Part shown: piece after piece, positions 47,316-58,637 of the stretch
Layout of the letters: every line of letters starts with the position of its first letter
Position numbering within the stretch: the stretch's first letter is position 1
Assembly (NCBI GenBank): GCA_002914805.1
Contig: JXTB01000249.1
Coordinates: 276,149-340,148 of the forward strand
DNA: 64,000 nt
Direction of reading: 5' to 3'
DNA from: Parasponia andersonii
Lineage: Eukaryota; Streptophyta; Magnoliopsida; Rosales; Cannabaceae
The notes under the pieces: generated by a model
What the model saw: the letters and a program-made list of their open reading frames with translations, nothing else
The model's database searches: none
What the model was told of the DNA's origin: nothing
Program-made: the position numbers and the translations under genes

Positions 47316-49011
47316 GAACCTACCCTAGGGTTTCAACGGTAATGACCCAATTCTTGGCTATAGATTGCCCCTCTGTATTCAATGCTGCACTGGAAAGACT
47401 GACATTGAGGGAACTTCAAGCAGTAATATCGATCTATCATCTCGCTATGAAATTCCCGACTCAACAAGGAATAGATGAGGTGCGTGGCAACCAATATGAT
47501 GTGAGGACTTGTTATAATAACTCTTTAAAGCTCGCAGCAAAGGATGCGACACCTCGCACAATGATGGTCCAAAGAGAAGCGTCAAGCGAAACGTCCATAG
47601 AAGTGTTAGGCGAAATATCAGTCGAAGCATCAGGCGAAACGTCAATCGAAACGACAAGCGAAGACCTCGACCCTCGAGAAATTGATGGAGAGGTCAAAAC
47701 TGGACCCATTGAAGACTTGGAGGATTTGCTATTTGACAAGTCCTCCAAGATTTTAAAGATTGGAATGAGGCTTCAAGAACTTGTGCGAGCTTCATTGGTC
47801 ACTTTTCTGGAATCTAACTTGGATGTCTTCGCTTGGCAATATTCAGACATGGTCGGGATCGATCCGAATATCATATGTCATCGTCTTAACATAGATCCAA
47901 CAAAAAAGCTTATACGGCAGAAAAGAAGAGCTATAAATCTAGAACGCTACGTCGCACTGAAAGAAGAGGTAGAAAAGTTGCTCGAAAATGGATTTATCAG
48001 GGAATCTTTTTATCCAAACTGGCTTGCAAACCCAATTTTGGTAAAGAAACCCAACGGGAAGTGGAGAATGTGCATCGATTTCACAGATCTCAACAAAGCA
48101 TACCCGAAGGATAGCTTTCCCCTTCCAAGAATCGACCAGCTTGTAGATGCGACGTCGGAGCATGAACTCTTAAGTTTCATAGACGTATATTCTGGATACA
48201 ATCAAATCCCCTTGTACGAACTAGATGGGGAGCATACCTCATTCATCACTGATCGAGGATTATACTGTTACAAAAAGTGCCCTTCGGACTCATCAGTGCA
48301 GGAGCAACCTACTAGCATCTTGTCAACATGATGTTTGTAAAATAAATTAGCAAGACAATGTAGGTATATGTTGATGACATGCTGGTGAAGTCAAAGAAAG
48401 CCGAAGATCACATCAAATATCTTGGTGAGATATTCAAAATTCTCCAAAAGTATCAAATGAAGCTGAATCCTCAGAACTGTGCATTCGGGGTAGGATCTGG
48501 AAAGTTTCTGGGTTTTATGGTCAATCAGCGAGGCATTGAAGCTAACCCTTAGAAGATACAAGCACTGATTGATATATAATCTCCTCGCAAACCCAAAGAT
48601 GTGCAGAGCCTGGCAGGAAGAGTGGCCATATTGAGTCGATTTATATCCAAGTCGACATATAAGTGCCAACCATTATTTGAAGTATTGAAAGGTTTGAAGA
48701 GGTTCGAGTGGACGGGAGAATGCGAGCAAGCGTTCCAAGAATTAAAAATACATTTGGGTTCTTCTCCACTCTTGTCGAAGCCAAATCTGGGGGAAGAATT
48801 ATATTTATACCTCGCTGTTTCTAAATATGCGACAAGCGCTGCATTAATTCGAGAATATGAAAAGATACAGCGACTAGTGTACTACGTAAGTAAAAGATTA
48901 CTCGATGCCGAAACAAGATATCCAGAGATGGAGAAATTGGCATTAGCACTAATTGTCGCATCCAGAAACTTCGACCTTATTTTCATGCACACACCATCAA
49001 AGTTTTCATGA
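47303..49011 (+). pseudogene. Reverse transcriptase and first RNase H of the Tat-lineage element
   Basis: The frame 47303-48331 carries the protease-RT linker and fingers/palm of RT (LANPILVKKPNGKWRMCIDF; FPLPRIDQLVD; SFIDVYSGYNQI). A one-base frameshift after GLYCYK moves the frame. The catalytic YVDD is at 48367-48378, with stops just before it, at about 48550 and at about 48578. The connection and RNase H part at 48601-49011 (FEWTGECEQAFQELK; YYVSKRLLDAETRYPEMEKLALAL) has an open frame. These enzymes copy the element's RNA into DNA in the cytoplasmic particle; this copy cannot do so. Confidence 0.9.
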
Positions 49012-49112
49012 ACTTTTCATTAAAGCAGGTTCTACAAATACCCGAGGTTTCCAGACGATTACTTAAGTGGGCAGTTGAGTTAAGTCAGTTCGACATCAAT
49101 TTTTAACCTCGC

Positions 49113-49770
49113 ATGACGATCAAAGGGCAAGCCCTCGCAGATATCATTGCGGAATTCACATATGATGTCAATCTTCTCACAGAAGTAATCGAAAAGCCTG
49201 CTACAGATTTATCTAGATTGTGGAAGCTTTTTGTTGATGAATCATCGAATGAGAATGGAGCTAATGCGGGCTTAGTACTAATCAGTCCTGAAGGGCAAAA
49301 ATATTCATTGTGCACTTCGCTTCAAATTTCCAGTATCAAATAATGAGGTAGAATATGAAGCACTGATAGCTGGGCTAAAGCTCGCACAAGAAATGAAGGT
49401 TGAAGTGATTGATGTATACAGTGATTCTCAGCTGGTCGTTTGTCAAGTGAATGGGGAATATCAAGCAAGAGGAAAGAGAATGATGGCTTATTTACAGGAG
49501 GTACAAAGATTATTCTCGACATTCACTACTTATAATATTCAACTTCTTCCTCGTATTAAGAATACTCGGGCAAATGCCCTAGCTAAACTCGCCTCAATAA
49601 AAGATGTCGAATTACTAAAGGTGGTCCCTGTCGAGTTTCTTACAAAACCTAGTATCGAAGCAGAGCCCCAAATAGCTATGACGGTTGATAAAAAATTATC
49701 GTGTGTAGATCCTATAATGAAGTATATACAAAATGGCGATCTCCCCGAAAACAAAGATGACGCAAAGTGA
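49113..49770 (+). pseudogene. Second (archaeal-type) RNase H of the Tat-lineage element
   Basis: The pattern LFVDESSNENGANAGLVLISPEG begins an RNase H fold distinct from the one joined to RT. After a frameshift at about 49330 it continues NNEVEYEALIAGLKLAQEM and VYSDSQLVVCQVNGEYQARG, with the E and D positions of the RNase H active site, and then RANALAKLAS. An extra RNase H of this kind between RT-RNase H and integrase is characteristic of Tat elements. Confidence 0.85.
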
Positions 49771-49776
49771 CTTCGA

Positions 49777-50390
49777 ATGAAAGTAGCTCGCTATGTTATC
49801 TATGACGAGAAGCTTTATCGAAGGAGTTTTAGTGCGCCGTTATTGTTATGTGTCGATGAAGAAAAAGTGGACTACATTAGGAGGGAAATTCACGAAGGAA
49901 TATGCAGAAATCATTCCGAAGGGCTGGCACTTGCGTTCAAGATTCTAAGACAAGGGTATTTTTGGCCGACCATGAAGAAGGATACGATGGAATTTACTAG
50001 GAGGTGTAACAAATGCCAACGATTTGCAACTGNNNNNNNNNNNNNNNNNNNNNGATAAATAAAATACTTAAACACAATATAAAGACAAAGTTGGAAGAGC
50101 ATAAAGGAGCTTGGCCAGAGGTACTCCCTGAAGTTTTATGGGCTTATCACACCACTCAACAAATAACTATCGGAAAGAGTCCATTCTCTTTAGCTTATAG
50201 ATATAAAGTAATGGTTCTGGTTGAAATTGGTGCGAGCTCTCTACGACGATCAACCTGTGAGCAAGATCGCAACAAAACACTAATGAGGGTTGAGCTCGAT
50301 CTTTTAGAAGAAAGGCGCGAGCAGTCTCAATTTCGAATTGCATCATATCAACAGCGCACTGCTCGATATTATAACTCTAAAGTCAGATGA
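49777..50390 (+). pseudogene. Integrase of the Tat-lineage element, core lost in an N gap
   Basis: The N-terminal zinc-binding HHCC part is at about 49840-50030 (REIHEGICRNH; KILRQGYFWPTMK; CNKCQRFAT). After 21 Ns (50033-50053) the sequence resumes with the C-terminal part of the core and tail (INKILKHNIKTKLEEHKGAW, then EVLWAYHTT and GKSPFSLAY), ending at 50390. The D,D-35-E catalytic core that should lie between them, several hundred bases long, is absent from the assembly. Confidence 0.88.
50033..50053. other. Assembly gap (21 N)
   Basis: A run of undetermined bases within integrase. The missing protein segment is far longer than 7 residues, so the true gap is larger than the Ns suggest. 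Confidence 0.95.
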
Positions 50391-50639
50391 AGAGGATTTG
50401 AAGTTGGTGACCTTGTTCTTCCATAAAGTCCTACCTAATAATAAAGAGCACGGTGCTGGAGTATTTGGACCCTCTTGGGAAGAACCGTATGTTATTGATG
50501 TCATCATTCGACCTGGAACATATAAGTTACTGGCAGACAAAAGATCGAGCATGCCTGGAATGCAGAATAAATTCGTCGCTATTATCAGCAAATTTTCATG
50601 TATATCTTCATGTTTTCGTCCTTTATCAATAAAGATATC

Positions 50640-50765
50640 TACTTATTTGTTATTCGTTGATCGTCATTCGTTGATCATCATTCGTTGATCGTCATTTGTC
50701 ATCATCAATAAGGGTGTCTCCTCATTCGTCATCTTCAATAAGGGTGTCTCCTCATTGATCATTCG
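50640..50765 (+). repeat. Short tandem repeats after pol
   Basis: Several copies of a 'tcattcgttgatc' word are followed by two copies of 'aataagggtgtctcctcatt' separated by 'cgtcatcttc'. They lie in the spacer between pol and the antisense gene. Confidence 0.75.
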
Positions 50766-52372
50766 ATTTGGTACTTTTTATAGTTTTATGGCAGTCTTCG
50801 AACACCATAACACTCGGAGGGCAGTGGGATCAGAATATTATCTCCTACTTGCTTCCTAAGGGACTATGCAAAATGTCCATTTAGAGGGGTCGGAATTTTA
50901 GATCGTCGAAATATCTAAAATTCCTTAAAATCTTAGGATTTTCTCCTCGCTTCATGCCTTAGCATGTCGTATTACGCAATTTTCCTCCTCAAACAACAAA
51001 ATAACTAAGCAAAACGTTCATTGTTCGATGTGATATATTACTATATTTACATTTTGCCATGAAACTTTTGAAAAACAGTATTGAGTTTGCATCACTCATA
51101 CTTGCTGTTTTCTTAAGCGACCTAACCTATCCTAACATAACCATTTTAAGTGTGTTGGATTCAAATTGTAATAGCGTACCAATCAGTCACTTAGTGATTG
51201 ACTACTTGGTTAAATTAATTATCTTCTATATTACGACTTAGTGTGTTGATTGTTTTGCAGGAATAAATGTCTAATAAAGAAAGCATTCATTCATTGATAA
51301 AAGCTCGCACCTGTATGCAAGTAAAGAAATACAAATAAGAGGGGACCAAGCCTGTATTGTTCTGAAGTTCAAAAAAAATAAAAAAAAAATTATTATTATG
51401 CAGACGTGCTCGCTCCACCATCTCCAGTTTTAGTAGCTTCATCTTTCCTCCAACTCTGGACATGCTTGACCACGTCTTTGCCAAGGATGGAAAAGTCGAA
51501 GTCCGGATACTTGCAGAAGATGTTATATATAATGGTCGACAAGGCGATGTCACTAGCTTTGTCTTCGAGCTCCTTGACTTCAGTAGCCTTGAACTCTTCA
51601 ACAGCCTTGCGAGCTACCTCTATTGTTGCCTCCTTCATGCGATCTGGATGCTCGGAGATAGTCTTTTCAAGCTCTTTAATTTTTTCCTCGAGCTTCTCAT
51701 TTTCGAACTTTTCCTTGGCCAGACCTTCGAGCAGCTACTGCCTCTCTAAATCGAAGGCTTTTTTCTCCTCCTCATGAGCTTTCTCCGAGTCCTCGAATAC
51801 TTGGGTTATCTTTTCGACTTTTTCGGCCTTCTCTAAACACTCAAGGACTGGGTCATGCATCAGGACAGCAGCTACAGTAGTCTGAAAATATAACATATCA
51901 ATACCAGAAAAATGCGTTGAAAAAAGAAAATAGAAGATGCTTACATTTGCCAACATTCTCATTGCAGAACCAAAGGCAACCTTGGCAGATCATTACTTCA
52001 TCCTCTCCCAGCCATCTTCGGAAGTGAAGCGATCAATGAAGGCTGTGCTCATACCAGCCTTCTCCGGTAATTGATTAAGGAGTGTGAAAAACTCCTCGTC
52101 CTTATCAACCTGGTTCGGTTCCGAAGAAGTGGCAGTCTCCTTGGATGGTTCGGGATGACTCATAGCTTGAGGCTGAGGAGGAGGCGAACTTGTCGGGATA
52201 TCCTTGAAGGCGACCTTCTCTTTCCCTTTTGACGTCGATGGAGGTGTGCTCTCTGGCATCTTGGACTTTTCCATAGACCATAGAGTAGAAGGCGGTGCTC
52301 GCAGTCCACTACCAATAACTATTTCTGTACAGATGTGAGTCAGCAAATGGGGTGACATAATATAATGATGAT

Positions 52373-52376
<4 letters not shown>

Positions 52377-52410
<34 letters not shown>
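52377..52410. repeat. (TA)n microsatellite in an intron of the antisense gene
   Basis: About 34 bases of alternating T and A between the donor at 52415 and the acceptor at 52325 of the inferred third intron. Confidence 0.85.
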
Positions 52411-52414
<4 letters not shown>

Positions 52415-54031
52415 CCTTCTTGTTGTTGAAAAGCTGGTGGTGATGCGGTTTCTAGAGATGATGGTTCCGAGGTTGTAGGGGTGGCAGGTGCTTTTCTTTC
52501 CTAGGTTTGGAAGACGAAGCACTCTTTTCCGTCTGCTTCCTCGGCTTCTTCTTCTTTGAGCTTCAGGGTCTGGTCGAACGAACGGTGGGATCAGGGAGCG
52601 CGGCTCCCCTTGGAAGCAAACCTCAAGCGACTAAGTTCTTGGAAGTCCCAAGCTTCTTCCAATCGAATTCCTCAATCGGAAGGTCGTTGATTCTGTACAC
52701 CTTTACGAGCTGTTCTCTAGAAAGTCCAAGTTATTCCCTGTTATCTGTGATGACATACGAGTACGATCAGAATAATATGATTATACAGAAAAGGCGATAA
52801 ACTGAAAGCTACCTACCAGGATTCTGAAAGAAGCCGTTATTCGCATAGTCAAAGTGGAAAAATGGATTTTTCCATTTTCCCATGTTGTTGCGAATCTCAT
52901 AGATAGTTTTTATTCCTTGGTTCGACCACTTGCTCGCATAAAAGAAGCTGAAGTCTGATGGGTTTGATTTCACTTGATAAAACCAAACGAACTTTTCAGG
53001 AGTGGGGGTTTCTAAGTCTAGTTTATGGTATAGTATGTACAGACCTACCATGTATCTATAAGTATTTGGAGTTAGTTGAAAAGGAACGACTCCATAATAG
53101 TTGACGATGGATTTTATGTAAGGATGAAGTGGGAGGTGCACCCCACATTTGAGAACTACTTCAGAGATGAGACAATTCTACGAGGTGGTGTATGTGGTCA
53201 ATTGAACTCCATAGGAAGGCGAAGAGGGATGGCGATCTTGCAGTTGCACATGATTTTGCTGAGCCTGTTCGTGGTGCAATTCATCCTTATATTGGTACAT
53301 GACCAGTCTCCCTCTATATATTGATAACCCGTTGCGAACGCAGGGTCATCTCTGATATGTCGGGGCCATTGGTCTTGAGGAAAGTCGCCTATGCAAGGAC
53401 TATTTTGTCTGACCCTGGTTATCTCAACTTCGGGTTCTAGCTCAAGATAATCTTCGAGATTTATGGAGCTAACGCTGGTATTGGAAGATTCTCCTGAGAA
53501 TACATTCCCTTCCCTAAAATCCTCACTACTAGACCTCTGAAAAGAAATATGGATGGATTTAGTCCTATGCGAGCATCAGGGACCTTAGCTATATGCGAGC
53601 AGTTTTGGGGTCTCATCCTAGGATTGCATCAATAAGCTACTCATCGAATTTTTTCTAATCGATCTACGAATTCATAAAAATCGTTTGAGCAGTTCGTTTA
53701 AAAAAAATAAAAAACTCTTTCACAAGTTCATCTCTATCAGTCATCTAAAAGAAGGTATTCTATAAACCAACGAAGGGGATCTAAAAATTTCCATTTTACA
53801 GTCTATCCGAATATGGGATGGGTTTATGTTCAGAATATTTAGGCTCTATGGTTTGTTCTTATTTTCCAGAAATAGGATCTGTAGATAAGAGTTCTGGAAA
53901 AATCGAAGAACAAGAGAGAGAGAATATATACTAACCTTTCTTCAAAGACGGAGGGACCAAGATGACGTCTGAAGGATTGTGATAATAACTTCGTCAGAGA
54001 AGATGACAAAGTTGCACGAGCTGAGAAATAG

Positions 54032-54127
54032 AATGATGTCGGAAGGATTGCTCTGTGAATACTTCGGGTTTCGAGACAAAATGATGCCGAAAGGGTTGCT
54101 CTGTGAATACTTCGGATTTCGAGAGAA
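54032..54127 (+). repeat. Tandem duplication, period 48 bp
   Basis: 'aatgatgtcggaaggattgc..tgtgaatacttcgg' repeats once with a few changes. It lies within the first-exon or leader region of the antisense gene. Confidence 0.8.
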
Positions 54128-54578
54128 ATAACAAACGATAGGTTTTTTGAAGAGGAGGCAGATTAGTTTTCGATATATATGCCTTGAGCATTGTTAAATC
54201 ACAGCCATAGATCAAGATATTTAATTTTCAGATCCAAAGGCTGAAGTTCACGCGGGATTTGATTTTTCCAAATTAAATCGGTATCTTTTCAAAATTTGAA
54301 ACGATTCGATTTAAGACAACAGCTGGCATCATCGCTATCATTGTGTCTGTTTTAAAAAGGAAAAGAAGGGAAAAGTCTCCTCGAGTTTTGCTATTCTTCT
54401 TAGAAAAGGTAACACGTGGTTTTATCTGTCAGAAAAAGGTGCGCGTGATCTTGAAAATGTGAGATTTGAGATCTGGCGACTCTTCGACTCTTTAAGAGTC
54501 TCAAGTCTAGGTCATGACATCGTATTTTTAAGCTCACACTTCGAGTAGAAGGAAGCTCCATTTTGTCCTAAAGAACTA

Positions 54579-54596
54579 ATGGAGCTGGGGGGCAAT
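54579..54596 (+). other. Polypurine tract of the Tat-lineage element
   Basis: ATGGAGCTGGGGGGCAAT lies directly before the 3' LTR, the expected place and composition of the plus-strand primer. Confidence 0.8.
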
Positions 54597-55322
54597 TGTT
54601 GTGCGGTCTAAAATCCTATATGTTGGTCAATACCAAAAAGTAAAAAGTTGACCAAGTGAACGTGTCAGGTCGCATGAGAAAGAGTTAAGTGTAACCTCTT
54701 CCGAAAAAGTTAGTGCGACCTCCTTCGAACGAGTTAAGTGTGACCTCCCCCGCATAAGTTAGTACGACCTCATCTGAATGAGTTAAGTGTGACCTCTACC
54801 GTATAAGTTAGTGCGGCCTCCTCCGAACGAGTTAAGTGCGGCCAGAATGAAAAGGAAACTAGACTGAGCTTCGTCAAACGGGTAACTTACAAAGAAAGGG
54901 AAACAAAAGTTTCTCTTTAAAGATCGACCAGTCATCTCATTTAAGTGATTACCCAGTTATATTGTTACTCAAATTGTATTACCCGATTATACAGTTACCC
55001 ATTCTTATAATTGGGAAACATTGAGCTATCCTCACCTATATAAAGTGAGTTCAATGTTTCAGTGAGAGATCTTTTATCTTTGAAATCTTTTGAGAACCTT
55101 TTAAACTCTTACTTCTTCTTTCTGGACAATAAATTGTAATTTTGAGCTCTTGTAATTCTCCAAAAAATAGTAAAAAAACAGTGGACATAGGCTCATTTTT
55201 TTTGAGGCTGAACCATTATAAAACTCTTGTCTTTTTATTTGCTTTAATTATTTAACCCTTTTCACACATAAGTCACATTTTGTAATTTTCCTAAATTTAT
55301 TGTTGAAAAACCTCCGTCAACA
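54597..55322 (+). repeat. 3' LTR of the Tat-lineage element (726 bp)
   Basis: TGTTG...CAACA termini. It aligns along its length with 44410-45063 but carries extra tandem units (the 'GTGCGACCTC..CCGAACGAGTTAA' type, about 36-38 bases each) at about 54690-54845. Scattered substitutions between the LTRs show the insertion is not recent. Confidence 0.94.
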
Positions 55323-55327
55323 CTCTT
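55323..55327. repeat. Target-site duplication CTCTT, right
   Basis: Identical to 44405-44409. Confidence 0.9.
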
Positions 55328-55749
55328 TATTCTGAAAATTATTAATAATTATATACATTGCTAAAAACTATAATATTATTCTAAGACCTTTAGCACATAT
55401 ATAGGAATTTTTCTTCAAATAATCAGACTCATTTGAGATCTATAAAATAAGTTTAAATACATTATAAATTAGACAATATATTTTGTCGGGTTTAACAATA
55501 TTTTGGATGGTACATAAAGAAAATTTGAAATCAATTCAAATAAAATACATATAACTATGAAACTTTCCAGAATTTATGTTAGTCTATAAATAAACAATTC
55601 TACAAAATTCTATATGCATATATTATCTTTTACCTACTAAACATACAATATATAGTTGTGAAACTCTAGCTGTTAAATTTTCAGAGGCAACAATCAGCAC
55701 ATAAATACAATTTAATATAAAATCAAACAAAATTGATATGAACGTAATA
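55328..55749. other. AT-rich spacer between two elements
   Basis: About 420 bases of host DNA continuing the sequence interrupted by the Tat-lineage insertion. No feature seen. Confidence 0.6.
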
Positions 55750-55754
55750 TTTTG

Positions 55755-56285
55755 TGTTAGAAATCTGATTGATTCAGATTCGTCGCTCCTAGGATCTCAC
55801 TTCAACAAATATCAGAATAATATAGAAATAATAACAATGAATAAAAATAATCATCACAGCACAAGAATTTAAGAAAAAAACTCCAAATCAAGAGAAAAAC
55901 CACTGCACTCAGAAAAGAATTCCACTATATGAAAAATTTCTACAATTACATAGAGTTACTTCTTTTCTACCCAATAACTCTAATATACTCAAATACTCTC
56001 TCATAATAAACTCTCACAAATATTTCCTCCTCACACCTTTTTCTCTCTTCGAACAATCATCCACAAGAGAATTCACACTTCCATACTCCTTGAAAGAAAA
56101 CACAAAGAAACTAAAATAGAATTTTTCCAGAAGGGAAAAATACTTGAAATGCTACATATTGAGATGAATAGTAACCAAGGAGATAGCCTCCTTATATAGA
56201 GCTCAAGCCTCTATTCCTCTCCATCATCTACCAATGTGGGACTTTGACTTCTTTCACACTTTTAATATTTAGTCAAATTCTAATA
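55755..56285 (-). repeat. 3' LTR of the non-autonomous element (531 bp)
   Basis: On the plus strand it runs TGTTAGAAATC to TTCTAATA. It contains 'gcctccttatatagagctcaagcc', whose reverse complement provides a TATATAA-like promoter. About 145 bases present here (roughly 56025-56190) are missing in the other LTR. Confidence 0.9.
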
Positions 56286-56933
56286 ATCTCCACCTTTACT
56301 AAATAATAAAAACATCCATAACTTCCGCTACACACATTGTCTTTACTGATAGTCATACTCCACCATATAAATATACACTTAGAATTGACAAATTTTAAGA
56401 ATTTCACCTTAACTTCTGTCGAAAAAATCCTCACTGAAAATTATAGTGGAACTCCCACTATTTGGCTTTCCCAGAAGCTCATCAGACATTAACATCATTC
56501 ACCGCATACTCTGCATTAATGCAAAACCAATGTTTGAATACAAACTTGTGAACTCTCAATTTGCTACTATCACATCCTCTTTTATGGTAACTTTAGAGAT
56601 CAACGATATTTCATAAGCATTAAAAGCATCATGAGATTTGGAGCCTTTAGCCAAACTCGCTTCACCTTTTTGACCATTTTTTTTTAGGTGCCAAGATTGT
56701 CCACACCTCTAGTAGATTACATCATTCCTTAATTCAGAAATGACATCGTTCAAGACACTTGGAAGATCACTTGCAACTTTGTTTCTAGATCGTCACCGTC
56801 TTTATTGCTCATATTAGATTTCTCAGAATCTCTGCCCTTCAAATCCTATCTAATTTATATTCCTTAAACAAAATTTCCTTAGACTACCAGTGAGCTCTAA
56901 TGCACCGAAGAACCCACCTGCTCTAATACCACT

Positions 56934-57319
56934 TGTTGGAAATTTGATTCACCTAAATTCACTACTCCATGGATCTTACTTCAACAAATATCATAATAAC
57001 AGAGAAATAATAACAAGGAATAAAAATAATCACCACAACATAAGAATTTAAGTGTAAAACTCTCAAATCAAGAAAAAATACTACCCTCAGAAAAAAATTT
57101 CACTATATAAAAAATTTCTACCTTCACATAATCTTACTTCTTTTCTATCTAATGATCCCAATATACTTGAATATTCTCTCACAACAAATTCTCACAAATA
57201 TTTCTTCCCTAGATAACCTCCTTATATAGAACTCAAGCCTCCTTCCTTTCCTCTCCATCTTCTACCAATGTGGAGCTTTAACTTCTTTCACTTTTTTAAT
57301 ATCTAGTCAAATTCTAATA
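56934..57319 (-). repeat. 5' LTR of the non-autonomous element (386 bp, internal deletion)
   Basis: On the plus strand it runs TGTTGGAAATTTG to TTCTAATA. It matches the longer LTR except for one block deletion after 'ctcacaaatatttc'. Confidence 0.9.
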
Positions 57320-57324
57320 TTTTG

Positions 57325-57893
57325 TACACATGATCTTATAAAAATTTCACACTAAAATAAAATCTCTAACTCGAGATATCATAGGTCGCAATTCAGAACA
57401 TCAGTAAGAACATATGCATGCGTAGAATCACAAAATTACCTGTCCTTGAATCTTGAATAATTTTTTAAGAGATAAAATTCTTGAAACTAGAAACCATAAT
57501 AGGCACTTTAGAGAGAGAGAGAAAATTAGAGAGAAAATTAGGAGAAGCATGAGAATAAAGAAAGCATAAGACATATTTATAGGCTAGGTTATTCATAAAG
57601 CTAGGTTTCTTTTTCTATATTTTTTAAAATACAAATATGCCTATATATATAAATATATCTATATAAATATAAATGCACGAGGCCTATTATTTTTTCTTCT
57701 TTACACACCACACACATGCCGGTTAATATATTTATTAAATATAAATATATGTAATCACATAATATAGTCTACATTTCTATAAAACTCGTTTTATATATAT
57801 TTATCTAATCACCTAATCAAATAATAACCCATGGCAATTTATTTTCTTTTGCTTTCCTCTAACATATTTAGTAACTAAAGTATATATAAATCA

Positions 57894-57937
<44 letters not shown>

Positions 57938-58632
57938 TTCATAATTAGAATTGTAGAAACAAATGTAATGTTAATAGATAAATTATAGAAAATCAGATTT
58001 TCTATTTCTAAATGCAAGACATAAATCTCACAAATACACATAATCACAAAATAACATAGTGATTATTTCAATTATTTAGCACCTGCAAGAATTTCACTGT
58101 AAAATACTCAAGAAAAGAAATTCGTTAGCCTAACATATTTCAGATTCACATAATAACAGCATATAATCAAATAAGAACGCACGAATCCTTTAGTAGACTC
58201 ATTCTTTCCGATTTTGGGATATTACACGACTAATGTATCTGGGCCATCCATTTCTATGGAGTCTAAAGTGAGACCCACATAAATGAGTAGGACAAATGCA
58301 TCAGTCGTAACTAATGCTAGCACATCTCTAAGATCTTTACATAAATAAATCAAGCTTTACTATGCAATTAATTTTTTACTTGAGTGTGTTTTCTCAAATT
58401 GATTACTAATAAAGAGAGAATATGACAATCATGACAACTTTTTTTTGCAGGCAATATAATACATACAATAGAGTATTTCAAATTCCTTCATTTAACTGGT
58501 TTTATAACCCAAATCATGTTTTAACTTATCCTCTGATTTTGGTATCCACATTGTTCTCAAAGCTATGATGAATGAAATAATACCTCAATCATTCTAAGTA
58601 TCCTTTAAAATAAAACATCATACTGTGGATTG
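57325..58632. other. Intergenic, no gene seen
   Basis: AT-rich DNA with a (GA)n tract near 57511-57523 and a long (AT)n run at about 57897-57932. No reading frame could be supported. Confidence 0.55.
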
Positions 58633-58637
58633 CTGTG

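Larger units (their letters stand above)
51396..54215 (-). pseudogene. Antisense spliced gene in the Tat element, PF04195-like with coiled-coil tail
   Basis: On the minus strand a multi-exon gene runs against gag-pol. Good GT-AG introns are at about 53935-53537, 52816-52745, 52415-52325 (holding a TA microsatellite) and 51944-51882 (63 nt). The protein has an acidic N-terminal part, then LPLHPYIKSIVNYYGVVPFQ and LTPNTYRYMVGLYILYHKL, resembling the plant 'putative gypsy type transposon' family PF04195 as I know it. A Pro/Ser-rich linker follows, then KAGMSTAFIDRFTSEDGW, a charged coiled coil (KAEKVEKITQVFEDSEKAHE) and a C-terminal SWRKDEATKTGDGGA. The frame is broken (stops near 51998-52000 and 51735; a frameshift near 53200), so this copy is dead. 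Extra antisense ORFs in Tat elements are known; their role is not. The first exon is uncertain. Confidence 0.72.
44410..55322 (+). mobile_element. Full-length Ty3/gypsy retrotransposon, Tat lineage, inactivated
   Basis: A 10.9-kb element: LTR, primer site, gag, protease, RT, RNase H, second (archaeal-type) RNase H, integrase, long non-coding/antisense part, polypurine tract, LTR, all within a CTCTT target duplication. The order PR-RT-RH-aRH-INT and the RT sequence (around WRMCIDFTDLNKAYPKDSFP) mark the Tat lineage of plant Ty3/gypsy, as does the antisense gene downstream of pol. Many TAG/TGA stops at former CAG, CGA or TGG codons and several frameshifts show decay, much of it consistent with C-to-T change in methylated DNA. 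A 21-N gap sits in the integrase. A related solo LTR lies about 3.3 kb to the right in inverted orientation. Confidence 0.95.
55755..57319 (-). mobile_element. Short non-autonomous LTR retrotransposon (TRIM/LARD-like)
   Basis: Two direct repeats (55755-56285 and 56934-57319) flank a 648-base interior. The target duplication TTTTG is at 55750-55754 and 57320-57324. On the minus strand the interior starts, two bases after the right repeat, with TGGTATTAGAGC (56931-56920), the initiator-Met tRNA primer site. It ends with AAAGGTGGAGAT (56297-56286), a polypurine tract of copia type. The interior has no intact frame, so mobility would depend on enzymes from another element. The terminal words (TATTAGAATTTGACTA...) and tract suggest a Ty1/copia parent. 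Confidence 0.9.

Noticed and set aside
51406..51777. 123-codon plus-strand open frame in the Tat element
   Set aside because: Antisense of the charged coiled-coil exon; the minus-strand frame has the protein-like pattern and splice signals.
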